Positions 54,027-63,263 of a stretch of DNA of 64,000 nucleotides are shown piece after piece. The stretch spans positions 1 to 64,000 of the forward strand of contig CAYQXJ010000017.1 of the NCBI GenBank assembly GCA_964421565.1, written 5' to 3'. Position 1 is the first letter of the stretch. Every line of letters starts with the position of its first letter. The DNA is from CAYQXJ01 sp964421565. Lineage in GTDB: Bacteria > Planctomycetota > Brocadiia > SM23-32. The notes below the pieces were generated by a model, which made no database searches, had not been told where the DNA came from, and saw nothing but the letters and a program-made list of their open reading frames with translations. The position numbers and the translations under genes were made by a program.

Positions 54027-55199
54027 TCAAGGGCTTCGGACCCGGGGAGGGCGCACGTAGCGGTTGCCGTTGGCCTTGCGAACGAGTCCGCGTATCTCCA
54101 GCGTGAGCAGTGTGCTGGAAACCACGGAAGCGGGCAGGCCCGTGCGCTGCACCACTTCATCCACGTGCAGGGGCTCGTTGAGCAGGCTGTAGATGCCCTT
54201 CTCCCGTTCGTTGAGCGCCATCACCCGGGGGTCCGATACGTGGGGCGGCTGGCCCTGCGGGCACGATGCTTCGGGCAGTTCGAACGGCTGGCTGGTGGGT
54301 CCGAGGCCGTCCACCACGTCCCGCGCGCTTTCGACCAGCACGGCGCCGTCACGGATCAGGGCGTGGCAGCCGCGGCTGGTCGGTCGGTCGACCGGGCCGG
54401 GAACGGCGAAGACGGCCTTGCCCTGTTCGCCGCCGAGGCGGGCGGTGATCAGGCTGCCGCTTCGTTTCGCCGCTTCCACCACCACGACACCGAGCGAGAG
54501 GCCGCTGACCAGTCGGTTCCGCGGTGGGAAGTTGGCGGCCCTGGGCGGCGTTGACATGGGCAACTCGCTTAGCAGCGCGCCGGCCTCCAGGATCTGCGCC
54601 GCGAGCTCGCGGGCATCGCGATTGAGCCGGTGGCCAAGCCCACAGCCAAGCACGGCCAATGTCCGGCCACGTCCGCGCAAGGCGCCGCGGTGCGCGGCAG
54701 CGTCGATGCCGTCCGCCAGCCCGCTCACCACGGTGAACCCCATGGCCGCCAGGTCGCAGGCGAAGCGCCCGGCCTGCTCTCGCCCGTACATCGAGCAGCG
54801 CCTGGAGCCGACGACTGCAACAGCAAGTGCGTCCTCCGGCTCATACAGCCCTTTGATGCGCAGCAGTACGGGTGACGAGGCGTCCAGGTGTTTGAGCGGC
54901 GGCGGATAGTCCGGAGAGAAATGGGGCACCAGCCGCACGCGGTGGCGTTCCATCAGGTCGAGCTCGCGTTCCACGGCGCCCTCGTCCGGCCCGTTGACAA
55001 TGGCTTCCGCCGTGGCGGTGCCGATGCCGGGAACCTCCGTCAAGCCCTTCCGGGTGGCTCCAAGGGCCGTCATCGCCGACCCGAAGCACTCCAATAGTGC
55101 CCAAATGGTGCCGTTACTGACGCCCGAACACAGCGACAGCCGCAGCAGCGCCAGCGCCTCTTCGCGGCTGTCGATCGGTCCCTGGGGTGTTTTCCTCAC
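54027..55199 (-). CDS. dprA: DNA-processing protein DprA
   Basis: 390 residues from GTG. DprA binds single-stranded DNA and loads RecA during natural transformation. The Rossmann-like core is VAVVGSRRCSMYG and VSGLADGIDAAAHRGAL; an N-terminal HhH-type segment (LTEVPGIGTATAEAIV) and a C-terminal winged helix (RTGLPASVVSSTLLTLEIRG) complete the usual layout. It is divergent from the AddB-like gene. No other competence gene is present here. Confidence 0.9.
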   Translation of the reverse strand: MRKTPQGPIDSREEALALLRLSLCSGVSNGTIWALLECFGSAMTALGATRKGLTEVPGIGTATAEAIVNGPDEGAVERELDLMERHRVRLVPHFSPDYPPPLKHLDASSPVLLRIKGLYEPEDALAVAVVGSRRCSMYGREQAGRFACDLAAMGFTVVSGLADGIDAAAHRGALRGRGRTLAVLGCGLGHRLNRDARELAAQILEAGALLSELPMSTPPRAANFPPRNRLVSGLSLGVVVVEAAKRSGSLITARLGGEQGKAVFAVPGPVDRPTSRGCHALIRDGAVLVESARDVVDGLGPTSQPFELPEASCPQGQPPHVSDPRVMALNEREKGIYSLLNEPLHVDEVVQRTGLPASVVSSTLLTLEIRGLVRKANGNRYVRPPRVRSP

Positions 55200-55255
55200 G
55201 CGGGCATTATGTCGGGGCGGATAGCGTGCTGCAACCGGCGACTTTGCTGCAGTGT

Positions 55256-55285
55256 TTGCGGCGTTGTGGCCGGGGGCCCTATACT
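55256..55285 (+). promoter_or_regulatory. Candidate promoter of the AddB-like gene
   Basis: TTGCGG (55256-55261), 18-bp spacer, TATACT (55280-55285), 36 bp before the TTG at 55322. It supports that start over the earlier in-frame one. Confidence 0.45.
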
Positions 55286-55321
55286 GGTGCGACCTTGGAG
55301 GGGCAGAGGCCGGAGGATCCC

Positions 55322-58300
55322 TTGAGCGACTCACGCGTCATTGGTGCCTACACATTCTCGGCACTGGAGCGCGCGTTTGCATCGCAACTACGTGCAACGG
55401 AGCGGGGTGCCTGGAACGACGTCTGGGTGCTGACGCCGACGAACCTGGTAGCCATCCACCTACGACGGATTGCGGCCCAAGCGCTCGGCGGGGTGGCGGG
55501 GCTGCGCTTCCTTACGCTTAAGGACGCCGCCCTCGCCTGTGCGCGCACCAGGGTGGCAGCCAGCGGGCTGCGCCCACTGCCGTCCGGGGCGGACTCGCTG
55601 TTCCTAAAGCGCCTGTTGTCCAGCATGCCGGCGAGCTCCTATTTCCATGCGTTGGGCCAGTTTCGCAACGCCGCCCCGGCCATGCTGGGCGCCATCAGGC
55701 TGTTGAAGACTTCGCTCTGGTCGCCCTCTACTTTGCAGGAGGCGGCAGGGCTGGCACCCTTTCGCGATCCGTCCGCCGCCGGCCGCCTGCGCGAAATCGC
55801 CGCAGCCTGGCACGAACTGCGCCGCTGGAAGGGCGAGCGGCGTTGGTACGATGGTGACGACCTGACACTGCTGGCCACGAAGCCGGACTGCGAACCCACC
55901 GAGCGCCCCGCGAAGCTCCTGCTCTATGGCTTCTACGACTTTACCCCCGCTCAACAGACATTCGTGGCTCGGCTGATCGATCTGGCGTCGACCTGTTCGG
56001 CGTTTCTGCTCTGGGCTGAGGAGGACGGGGCGGCAGCCCCGGGTTTTGAGTACGCAACGCCGGTCGTGGAATGGCTGCGGCGATGCACCGGTGGCCCTGT
56101 TGAGCGACAGGCAGATGAGCCGGCAGACGACCTGTCGCGGCTCACCCGCGCCCTGTTCGCGGACGATTCAGTGGCTCTTCCAAAAGAGGGCCGACGAACG
56201 CTGGAAGGGCCCCCGGCCGGTGCGGACGGTACGGTTGAAGTGCTGAGTTGCCCGGGGGAATGCGCCGAGGCCCGCGAGGTGGCTCGCGAAGCCTTGCGGG
56301 CGGCCGCGCGCAGAGCCGGCAAGACGGGTGTGATGCTCCGTGCAACCCGCGAGACGGTGTCGCTTCTCACGGAGACGTTCGACCGAAGCGGCATTGCTTA
56401 CTACGTCCGGGAGGGCCTGCCCCTGTGGCAGACGACGGCGGGCCGCATCGTGCTCGCGCTGCTGGATCTTGCAGCCGAGGATGCCGAGCGCGCCGCCGTG
56501 GTCAACTTCCTCGCACTGGCCCGGGTGGACTGGCCGGACCTGCTGTCAGCGACCGCGCTCGACCGTGTATCTCGCCGGGCCGGTGTGCGGCGCGGGCCTG
56601 AACAGTGGCGCAGCCGGCTGGAGCGCCGGGCAGCCGATTGCCAGACCGAGGCGGAACATGCAGATGACGAGACGGAGGCGGCAGCCCTGCAACGCGAGGC
56701 TGACGTGTGCGCCGTTGCCGGCCGGTTTGTCTCCGAGTTCCTCGGCCGGCTCGGGGCATTTGCTGGCGGCGAGCCGCTGCAGTCCTGGGGTGGCGCAATG
56801 CAGGCGCTCAGCGGGCTCTGCCGCGAGCTGACGCCGCAGGACGCATCGGGACGGCAAGCCGTGCTGGATGTGCTGGAAGAACTGGGAGAGCTGGACGCCA
56901 TTGGTGCCTCGCCCGATGCGGGCACGCTGCGGTGGCTGCTGTCGGCCCGGCTCGCGGGGGAGAGTGAACGCCGCAACCAGTTCCAGCGCGTTGGCGTGAC
57001 ACTGACGAGCATCATGGCCGCGCGGGGTGTCACGTTCGACACCGTGATTGTGCCCCGGATGAACGAGCGCAGTTTCCCGAACCACGAGCCGCTGCCAAGT
57101 CTCGTCACCGAACTCGACCGCCACGCCCTCAACTACGTGGCCGACCGCGTGGGCGCATGTGAACTGCCCTTGCTGCAGCGGCGCGCAGAGGAGGAGCGCT
57201 ACCTGTTCCGTCTTGCCGTGGGCTCCGCTCGTAAGCGCCTGGTGCTCACCTACCCGCGCATGCAGGACCACACGGACCGGCCACTGTTGGCCTCGCGCTT
57301 CTGCGCGGCCTCTTGCGCCGCCTTGACGGGTTTGCCCACGGCGGCGGCCCTGCTGGACGATGGGTTGCCGCAAGGTCTGGTCCGGCGCATTCCGCTGAGC
57401 ACTGCTGATGCCGGTCAAGACGCCCTGGCGCATGCGCTGCATCCGGCCGAGTACGACGCCATCGTCTTCGCCACCGGGGCCGATGGCCTGCGGACGGAAT
57501 ACCTCTCGGCGCTTTCATCGCACTTCGCCCGCGCAGCGACACTGGAGCGAGAGCGCTGGCAGAGCCGCAGCTACGGACGATACGACGGCAAGATCCGTAA
57601 TCCCCAACTGCTGGCAGCCCTTGCTGAGCAGGCCGACGGCCGTCCCGTCTCCCCCACTCAGGTGGAGAGGTACGCCGAGTGTCCGTTTCAGTACTTCGTG
57701 CAGTACGTACTGCAGGTGCGCGAAGTGGAAGAGCCCTCTCGGGAGTTCAGACTCTCGCCGCTGGAGCGCGGCTCGCTGATCCACGATCTTCTGCGCACGC
57801 TCTACGCCGAGAAGCTGCAAGGCATTGCACTGCAGGAGGTGTCCGATTCGCAGATGGAGGCATCGGCGCAGCGTGCCGCAGAACTGCTCGACCGCCTTGG
57901 CGCTGCCCATGCAGAGAATCAACCCGCGGTGTGGCGGGTTGAGAGGGAGGAGATCCTCGCCGAGGTGCGAGAGTTGCTCGAGCACGACCGATCGTGCCAC
58001 CCCGGCGTGCCGGAGCGGTTGGAGTTCGAGTTCGGGCAGAAGCGCTCTTTCCTGCTCGAAAATGCGGATGGACACATGGCGTTTCGTGGCCGCATTGACC
58101 GTGTGGACCGGCGGACCGACGGCGGCATACGGGTCATCGACTACAAGACCGGCAGCACCAGCCGCCACCCTCCCAACAACCTGGCAGGGGGGCAACAGGT
58201 GCAACTGCCGATCTATCTGCTGGCGGCTGCCGAGATACTCGACGCTTCGCACGGAGAGGCGCTCTACGTTTTCACCAAGAAGCCTCAGGATGTCCCGGAG

Positions 58301-58543
58301 TTCAGTCTCGAGACCCGGACCGAATGGCTCGCTAACTTACGGAAAGTGCTGGAGCTGTTCAGCGATAGTGTGGCTTCCGGAGATTTTTTCATGGCGCCCG
58401 CCGAACCGCCGGGCCACTACAACCAGTGCGGCAAGTACTGTCCATGCATTGTGGCTTGCGGCGCAGCGCGGGGCGCCCTGGCGGGGATTAAGGCCGACGC
58501 CCCGGATATGGCCCGTCTGAACGCACTGCGCGAGATCGAGTGA
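55322..58543 (+). CDS. AddB-like PD-(D/E)XK exonuclease/helicase-like protein
   Basis: 1073 residues. N-terminal helicase-like part with poor motifs; the C-terminal nuclease of the AddB/PDDEXK_1 type has HDLLRTLYAE, FRGRIDRVDRRTDGG and VIDYKTGS (catalytic D and E-x-K-like positions). Four cysteines, one in RYAECPFQYF and three in YNQCGKYCPCIVACG, probably bind an iron-sulfur cluster as in AddB. It would resect double-strand breaks, with AddA as partner, but no addA is in the window. The TTG start at 55322 has CCGGAGGATCC upstream. It ends 7 bp before queE. Confidence 0.75.
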   Translation: MSDSRVIGAYTFSALERAFASQLRATERGAWNDVWVLTPTNLVAIHLRRIAAQALGGVAGLRFLTLKDAALACARTRVAASGLRPLPSGADSLFLKRLLSSMPASSYFHALGQFRNAAPAMLGAIRLLKTSLWSPSTLQEAAGLAPFRDPSAAGRLREIAAAWHELRRWKGERRWYDGDDLTLLATKPDCEPTERPAKLLLYGFYDFTPAQQTFVARLIDLASTCSAFLLWAEEDGAAAPGFEYATPVVEWLRRCTGGPVERQADEPADDLSRLTRALFADDSVALPKEGRRTLEGPPAGADGTVEVLSCPGECAEAREVAREALRAAARRAGKTGVMLRATRETVSLLTETFDRSGIAYYVREGLPLWQTTAGRIVLALLDLAAEDAERAAVVNFLALARVDWPDLLSATALDRVSRRAGVRRGPEQWRSRLERRAADCQTEAEHADDETEAAALQREADVCAVAGRFVSEFLGRLGAFAGGEPLQSWGGAMQALSGLCRELTPQDASGRQAVLDVLEELGELDAIGASPDAGTLRWLLSARLAGESERRNQFQRVGVTLTSIMAARGVTFDTVIVPRMNERSFPNHEPLPSLVTELDRHALNYVADRVGACELPLLQRRAEEERYLFRLAVGSARKRLVLTYPRMQDHTDRPLLASRFCAASCAALTGLPTAAALLDDGLPQGLVRRIPLSTADAGQDALAHALHPAEYDAIVFATGADGLRTEYLSALSSHFARAATLERERWQSRSYGRYDGKIRNPQLLAALAEQADGRPVSPTQVERYAECPFQYFVQYVLQVREVEEPSREFRLSPLERGSLIHDLLRTLYAEKLQGIALQEVSDSQMEASAQRAAELLDRLGAAHAENQPAVWRVEREEILAEVRELLEHDRSCHPGVPERLEFEFGQKRSFLLENADGHMAFRGRIDRVDRRTDGGIRVIDYKTGSTSRHPPNNLAGGQQVQLPIYLLAAAEILDASHGEALYVFTKKPQDVPEFSLETRTEWLANLRKVLELFSDSVASGDFFMAPAEPPGHYNQCGKYCPCIVACGAARGALAGIKADAPDMARLNALREIE

Positions 58544-58550
58544 AAGGACA

Positions 58551-59204
58551 ATGACGGCTACGCTAAAGATGTGCGAGGTCTTCCGCAGCATCCAGGGGGA
58601 GACCTCACGCGCCGGGTTGCCCTGCACTTTTGTGCGTACCCACGGCTGCAACCTGAACTGCGTATGGTGTGATACGCAGTACGCCCGACAGGGCGACGGC
58701 ACGGATCAACCGTTGAGTGAGGTGTTGGCGCTGGTGCGAAGCCACGGCGACCGCCTGGTCTGCATCACCGGCGGCGAACCTCTGCTTCAGTCGTCAGCCG
58801 TGTCGGAACTTGCCGCTCTTCTGCTGGCCGAGGGGCAAGCCGTCTTGGTCGAAACCAATGGCTCTCGCGACATATCACCACTGCCGGCGGACGCTTGCGT
58901 CATCATGGACGTCAAGTGCCCCGGCAGCGGAGAGGCAAACTGCACGCTGATGGAGAACCTGGAGCGCTTGCGACCACGGGACGAGGTTAAGTTTGTTGTC
59001 CTCGACCGTGCCGACTTCGACTGGGCAGTCGCCTTCATCCGACAACATCAACTTCTTAATGGGCCAGAGCTGCTGTTTGCGCCCGTCGAAGGCAGGCTTA
59101 GCCTTCGCTCGCTCGCCGGGTGGATTCTGGAGTCGCGGCTGCCGCTGCGCCTTCAACCCCAGTTTCACCGCTTGCTGTGGCCGGAAGTGGAACGCGGGGC
59201 CTGA
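58551..59204 (+). CDS. queE: 7-carboxy-7-deazaguanine synthase
   Basis: 217 residues, radical SAM. It makes 7-carboxy-7-deazaguanine from carboxy-tetrahydropterin for queuosine and related 7-deazaguanines. The cluster motif is CNLNCVWC (Cys33, Cys37, Cys40, Cx3Cx2C), preceded by SIQGETSRAGLPC and followed by ITGGEPLLQ. It starts 7 bp after the AddB-like gene. QueC, QueD and QueF are not in the window. Confidence 0.9.
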   Translation: MTATLKMCEVFRSIQGETSRAGLPCTFVRTHGCNLNCVWCDTQYARQGDGTDQPLSEVLALVRSHGDRLVCITGGEPLLQSSAVSELAALLLAEGQAVLVETNGSRDISPLPADACVIMDVKCPGSGEANCTLMENLERLRPRDEVKFVVLDRADFDWAVAFIRQHQLLNGPELLFAPVEGRLSLRSLAGWILESRLPLRLQPQFHRLLWPEVERGA

Positions 59205-59255
59205 GCCGTGGTAACCTGTCGCCTCGGTTCAGACGGTCACCATCGGGGGCAGAAC

Positions 59256-59399
59256 ATGCCGGTCGGCTACTACGGAATGCGCAACCTGGTTGGGGCCGCG
59301 GGTGTGGCGTGCGCGCTGTTTGGCCTGCTGCAGATGAACTGGCTGCTGATCGTCGTCGGAGGCAGCATACTCGGCTGGTTCGCCTTCGTCGAGAAGTAG
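59256..59399 (+). CDS. Small membrane protein
   Basis: 47 residues with two hydrophobic stretches (LVGAAGVACALFGLLQ and WLLIVVGGSILGWFAF). Starts at ATG 59256, with GGGGGC upstream. It is too short for family assignment. Confidence 0.5.
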   Translation: MPVGYYGMRNLVGAAGVACALFGLLQMNWLLIVVGGSILGWFAFVEK

Positions 59400-59425
59400 C
59401 CGGAATCCAGAACGGAGAATGCACG

Positions 59426-60529
59426 ATGGAAGCTATGAACGTGGGCATCGTTGGGTGTGGTAACATCAGCGGCATCTACCTGCGCAACTGCGCGCTTATG
59501 GAGAATCTGCGCGTCGTGGCCTGCGCGGACCTGGTTGCTGAACGGGCGCAGAAGGCGGCCGAGGAGCACAACGTAGCGAAGGCATGCACTGTGGAGGAGC
59601 TGCTTGCCGACGAGGAAGTGCACATCGTCGTGAATCTAACCATTCCCAAAGCCCACGCAGAGGTGGCGCTCGCCGCAATCGAGGCCGGCAAGCACGTCTA
59701 CAATGAGAAACCGCTTGCCGTGAACCGGGCCGATGGCCGCCGCGTAATCGAAGCCGCTCGGAACCGAGGTGTGCGCGTCGGGGGCGCACCGGACACCTTC
59801 ATGGGTGCGGGGGGGCAGAGCGCGCGAGAGCTGATCGACCAGGGCGCTATCGGCGAGCCGGTGGGCGCCGTCGCCTACATGATGTGCCGGGGACATGAAA
59901 CCTGGCATCCCGACCCTGAGTTCTTCTACAGGCCGGGCGGCGGGCCCATGCTCGACATGGGGCCTTACTACCTGACCGCTCTTGTGAACCTCCTGGGGCC
60001 CGTGCGACGCGTCACCGGCGCCACCAGGATATCGCTGCCCCAGCGAACCGTCACCAGCCAGCCGAAGTGCGGTGAGGTCATCGACGTGGAGGTGCCCACC
60101 TACGTGGCGGGGCTGCTCGACTTCGAGGCGGGCGCCATCGGCAACATCATCACCAGCTTCGACGTTTGTGCGGCCAACCTGCCCCGCGTACAGGTTTATG
60201 GCACCGAGGGTTCGCTGACTGTACCCGACCCCAATACCTTTGGGGGCAAGGTCGGCCTATGGACGGCGGAAAGCGGCGAGTGGCGGCAGGTCGAACCTGA
60301 GCGCCCGTACGCGGAGAACAGCCGGGGGCTGGGCGTCGCAGACATGGCGGCCGCTATACAGCCCGGCCGGCCACACCGGGCGAGCGGGGAACTGGCGTTC
60401 CACGTGCTGGACATTATGGAGGCCATTCACGACGCCTCGGACGCCGGTCGGCACGTGGAGTTGGAGAGCACTTGCGAGCGTCCGACTCCCATGCCGGTTG
60501 ACCTGCCGGAGGGCAGGATCGATAGCTGA
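59426..60529 (+). CDS. Gfo/Idh/MocA-family oxidoreductase
   Basis: 367 residues. NAD(P)-binding motif VGIVGCGNISGIYLRN; EKPLAVN with the family Lys; later GGGPMLDMGPYYLTALVNLLG, the standard motif of the C-terminal domain with the catalytic region. Substrate unknown; sugars or inositols in this family. ATG 59426 has GGAGAAT upstream. It lies behind the small membrane protein gene and is convergent with the aldolase. Confidence 0.85.
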   Translation: MEAMNVGIVGCGNISGIYLRNCALMENLRVVACADLVAERAQKAAEEHNVAKACTVEELLADEEVHIVVNLTIPKAHAEVALAAIEAGKHVYNEKPLAVNRADGRRVIEAARNRGVRVGGAPDTFMGAGGQSARELIDQGAIGEPVGAVAYMMCRGHETWHPDPEFFYRPGGGPMLDMGPYYLTALVNLLGPVRRVTGATRISLPQRTVTSQPKCGEVIDVEVPTYVAGLLDFEAGAIGNIITSFDVCAANLPRVQVYGTEGSLTVPDPNTFGGKVGLWTAESGEWRQVEPERPYAENSRGLGVADMAAAIQPGRPHRASGELAFHVLDIMEAIHDASDAGRHVELESTCERPTPMPVDLPEGRIDS

Positions 60530-60562
60530 AAGCCGCCGACAGGCTTGTTGCCAGCCGGGCGC

Positions 60563-61642
60563 TCAGTAACCGAAGTCCGCCTGCACGCTCTCGGCAGAGG
60601 GCTTGCCCGAGGTGTCGATCAGTTCGCTGGCCTCATCGCTCATCCAACTGAACTTGTGCCACCACGGACGGCTCACCTTCTGTGCCAGCCCCTGGATCTG
60701 GTGCATTCGCGGCAGCGCAATCCGGGCGAAGGACTCGCCCAGCGAGTCCAGGTCCTTGGTCTCAGGCATGGTGAACGCTTCCTTAAAATAGGCGCGTCCG
60801 CACATCGGGCCGGCTACCAGATCGCTGACGAGCGCGTACTGGGCCGCGTACTGCTCGAAGTCCACTGCCGCGCTCAGCAGCAGCATCGGCCGCTCCACGG
60901 TCGCGAACATGGTAACTGCCGCGCTGCGAACTTCGTCCGGCGAGCTGATGTGCTCGACAGTGCCTTCCGGTCCCGCCATCCACAGCACGGGGACCTGCGT
61001 CTTGTAGAAGGTGCCGAAGCAGCCGAAGTCCTCTGCCATCTTCACGACGCCTTCGGGCAGCCTGCGCGCCATCTCAGTCTTCGGCTCATCCGGTCGCTGA
61101 GCGATCAGCGTCTCATTGAACAGCGGCTTATCGAGCCTCTGGCAGCGTTCATCGACGTCGGCGAGCCAGTCCTGGTTGCGCTTCCAGCTATCCCTGTGGT
61201 CGGGGTCCAGCTTCACCAACGTCTTGAAGCCTTCCACCTTGTCGGCTACCTCTTCCGGTTCGATGGCAAGCCGAGCCAGGTGCCCTCGGCCGCCGTCTAC
61301 GTCCACGGTGTTGGTATCTTCCAGGCGGCCGATCAGCATGGTGTTCTCACCAAGCAGTTCGCGGAAACCGGGACTGAGGTATGCCAGGTGATTGAACAAC
61401 GCAGCCGATGGCAAGCCCTGCAGTGCCTTCGCAAACCGGCGGCAGACGTCGGTGACATCATCATCGGTCGCTTCGCGTCTCTCGCCCACGTGCTCAAGAT
61501 ACGAGTTGATAAGCTTCAGGTACGAGCCGTGCTGGTCGGATGCAAACACATCGAGCGTGCCCGCCGGTGCGTACTGTGCCAGCAGACGGAACACATTCTC
61601 GGAAACGGCCCGGCCGTCGGCGAACTCGGCCCACTTAGCCAT
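60563..61642 (-). CDS. Class I aldolase, tagatose-bisphosphate-aldolase (LacD)-like
   Basis: 359 residues. TIM barrel of the DhnA/LacD type: TLDVFASDQHGSY at the start, TLVKLDPDH, KPLFNETLIA and a Lys in GTFYKTQVPVLWM that may form the Schiff base. Family members cleave ketose-1,6-bisphosphates, and related ones cleave deoxy-keto-gluconate phosphate. The substrate is not certain. The start has AAAGGGGGT upstream. It is 46 bp after the Hsp20 gene. Confidence 0.6.
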   Translation of the reverse strand: MAKWAEFADGRAVSENVFRLLAQYAPAGTLDVFASDQHGSYLKLINSYLEHVGERREATDDDVTDVCRRFAKALQGLPSAALFNHLAYLSPGFRELLGENTMLIGRLEDTNTVDVDGGRGHLARLAIEPEEVADKVEGFKTLVKLDPDHRDSWKRNQDWLADVDERCQRLDKPLFNETLIAQRPDEPKTEMARRLPEGVVKMAEDFGCFGTFYKTQVPVLWMAGPEGTVEHISSPDEVRSAAVTMFATVERPMLLLSAAVDFEQYAAQYALVSDLVAGPMCGRAYFKEAFTMPETKDLDSLGESFARIALPRMHQIQGLAQKVSRPWWHKFSWMSDEASELIDTSGKPSAESVQADFGY

Positions 61643-61688
61643 GGTGACCCCCTTTGGGCTGCAGGTACTGCTGCTGCCAGGTCCTTGC

Positions 61689-62129
61689 TCAGGTAATCTC
61701 GATGCGCCGACCGCCTTCGCGCCCGGCCTTCGGCATGGTGACCGTCAGGACTCCGTCCTCGTACTTGGCCTCCGTGCTCTCGGCGTCCACGTTCTCGGGC
61801 AGGTGGATGATGCGGTGGAACGCGCCCTTTGCCCTCTCGCTGTAAAAGAGGCTCTCCGGGTCCGGCTCGGCGTCCCCACTTCGCTCCCCCTCGATGAAGA
61901 GATGGTTATCCTCGATGGAAACATCGACCGCCTGGCCCTTCATCCCCGGCAGGTCCACCTTTACTACCAGGGCCTGTTGGGTTTCGTACACGTCAACCGG
62001 CGGATGCCAAACCCCTTCCTGGCTGATCGCTCCCGCGGCGGGTGCCAGCAGGGAACGGAACATCTGCTCCATGCGTCGAGGTAAGTTCGGCAGGTCCGGG
62101 AAAAGGCTTTCTCCTGATTGCTTGCTCAT
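61689..62129 (-). CDS. Small heat-shock protein (Hsp20)
   Basis: 146 residues. Alpha-crystallin domain with VWHPPVDVYETQQALVVKVD, VSIEDNHLFIEGER and AKYEDGVLTVTMPK, and the C-terminal RRIEIT tail. It is an ATP-independent holdase chaperone. The start is ATG 62129 with GAGGGGGGGAC upstream. No CIRCE or HAIR element is seen before it. Ferredoxin lies upstream. Confidence 0.88.
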   Translation of the reverse strand: MSKQSGESLFPDLPNLPRRMEQMFRSLLAPAAGAISQEGVWHPPVDVYETQQALVVKVDLPGMKGQAVDVSIEDNHLFIEGERSGDAEPDPESLFYSERAKGAFHRIIHLPENVDAESTEAKYEDGVLTVTMPKAGREGGRRIEIT

Positions 62130-62290
62130 CTGAGTCCCCCCCTCGGGTAAGATCGGCAAGTCTACTCCGCTGTCATGCAGGCGGGGCGGTTTGCCTGTTG
62201 GGGCGCCGCCCCGCCGCTCGACACAACGCCACGGCAGTGTTTGGCCCGCCGTGTGGCTCTGGCAGGGCTCACCGCCGCCATGCGCAGCTT

Positions 62291-62479
62291 TCAGTCTTCC
62301 TCGACGATGATCGCCTCGGTGGGACACTCTTCGGCCGCCTGCTGGACGGCCTCCCCGAACTCCTCTGGCACTTCATCCACGAGGACCTCGGCGAACTCAT
62401 CGCCCATTTCAAAGACTTCCGGGCAGGTGTCCACGCACAGGCCGCATGCGATGCAGTCGTCAGTGACCTCTACTCTCAT
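62291..62479 (-). CDS. Single [4Fe-4S] ferredoxin
   Basis: 62 residues. CIACGLC motif with Cys9, Cys12, Cys15 and Cys52 as likely ligands; an extra Cys19. It is the small one-cluster type found in anaerobes and clostridia. The start has GAGGAGGA upstream. It lies next to superoxide reductase, for which it may deliver electrons. Confidence 0.85.
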   Translation of the reverse strand: MRVEVTDDCIACGLCVDTCPEVFEMGDEFAEVLVDEVPEEFGEAVQQAAEECPTEAIIVEED

Positions 62480-62609
62480 CGCTCCTCCTCGAGGCACGAG
62501 TATCGGAAAGTGGCGCCCGCCGGGGCGCCGATCATCGGTTTCCCGACGTGAAAGGATGCCCTATCGGCGAGGGCAAGTCAAGAGCACTATCGGCGCAGTG
62601 CCGTGCCCC

Positions 62610-62996
62610 TCAGGTCACCTGCAGGGCCTTCTCGCCCTCCCACACACCGTGCAGGTTGCAGAACTCGAACGCTCGCAGCTTGTCGTGAACGTGGTCGAGT
62701 TGCACGCAGAACTTCGCGACCGGGCAGGTGGTTACGGGCGTGAAGTGAACGCGCCCCAGGTACGTGTCATCCGCGTAGAGTTCGACGAACTGGATGTAAT
62801 GCCCGCGCTCGTTCGGATGGGCGAGGTGTTTGCCGACTTCGATGGTCACCTCGAAGCACTCGCCCTTCTCGACCGAGTCCGGCGCGCTGATGACAGGCAC
62901 ATGCTTCTTCTGAAGGTCGGTCATGGCCTGGGGGTCATCACCGGCGGTGTTGACGCCACAGAAAAGGTCATCCTCGCATCGCTGAGCTGCACACAT
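62610..62996 (-). CDS. Superoxide reductase (neelaredoxin type)
   Basis: 128 residues. Ferrous iron is held by four His and one Cys: His32 (KKHVPVI), probably His57 or His60 (KHLAHPNE), His66 (RGHYI), Cys113 and His116 (CNLHGVWE). It reduces superoxide to peroxide without making oxygen, as in anaerobes. It is class II (no desulforedoxin domain); a Cys-containing N-terminal extension (Cys2, Cys7, Cys13) precedes the core. The start is ATG 62996. It is expressed from a consensus promoter with hairpins in its leader. Confidence 0.88.
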   Translation of the reverse strand: MCAAQRCEDDLFCGVNTAGDDPQAMTDLQKKHVPVISAPDSVEKGECFEVTIEVGKHLAHPNERGHYIQFVELYADDTYLGRVHFTPVTTCPVAKFCVQLDHVHDKLRAFEFCNLHGVWEGEKALQVT

Positions 62997-63036
62997 GGGC
63001 TGAGCCCCCTTCAACTGGTCAGAAGCACAGACAGAA

Positions 63037-63088
63037 CCGCCGCTCCCCGGCGGCGGACGCGGTGGTCCCCGCGGGAATCATGTCCCGC
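63037..63088 (-). promoter_or_regulatory. Two hairpins in the superoxide reductase leader
   Basis: CCGCCG/CGGCGG (stem at 63037-63042 and 63048-63053) and GCGGGA/TCCCGC (63071-63076 and 63083-63088), each a perfect 6-bp stem. They lie between promoter and ATG in a leader of about 110 nt. Confidence 0.4.
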
Positions 63089-63115
63089 GCCCCCGAGAAC
63101 ACCACGCATGTCTGA

Positions 63116-63144
63116 ATTATAAGAGTGCCGCTGACAACTGTCAA
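63116..63144 (-). promoter_or_regulatory. Perfect consensus promoter of superoxide reductase
   Basis: Minus strand TTGACA (63144-63139), 17-bp spacer, TATAAT (63121-63116). Both hexamers match the consensus fully. Confidence 0.75.
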
Positions 63145-63168
63145 CACGATGGTGGCGTGCAACGCCCC

Positions 63169-63196
63169 TTGACGCGCAGCGGCCAGCCCGTAGAAT
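63169..63196 (+). promoter_or_regulatory. Sigma-70-type promoter of the last gene
   Basis: TTGACG (63169-63174), 16-bp spacer, TAGAAT (63191-63196), 67 bp before the ATG at 63264. It is divergent from the superoxide reductase promoter. Confidence 0.55.
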
Positions 63197-63263
63197 CGGG
63201 CGCCGATGCATCCCGGCCGTCGGGACGCACGCTGGCGAGGCATTCTTCGCAGGAGCAAAACGC

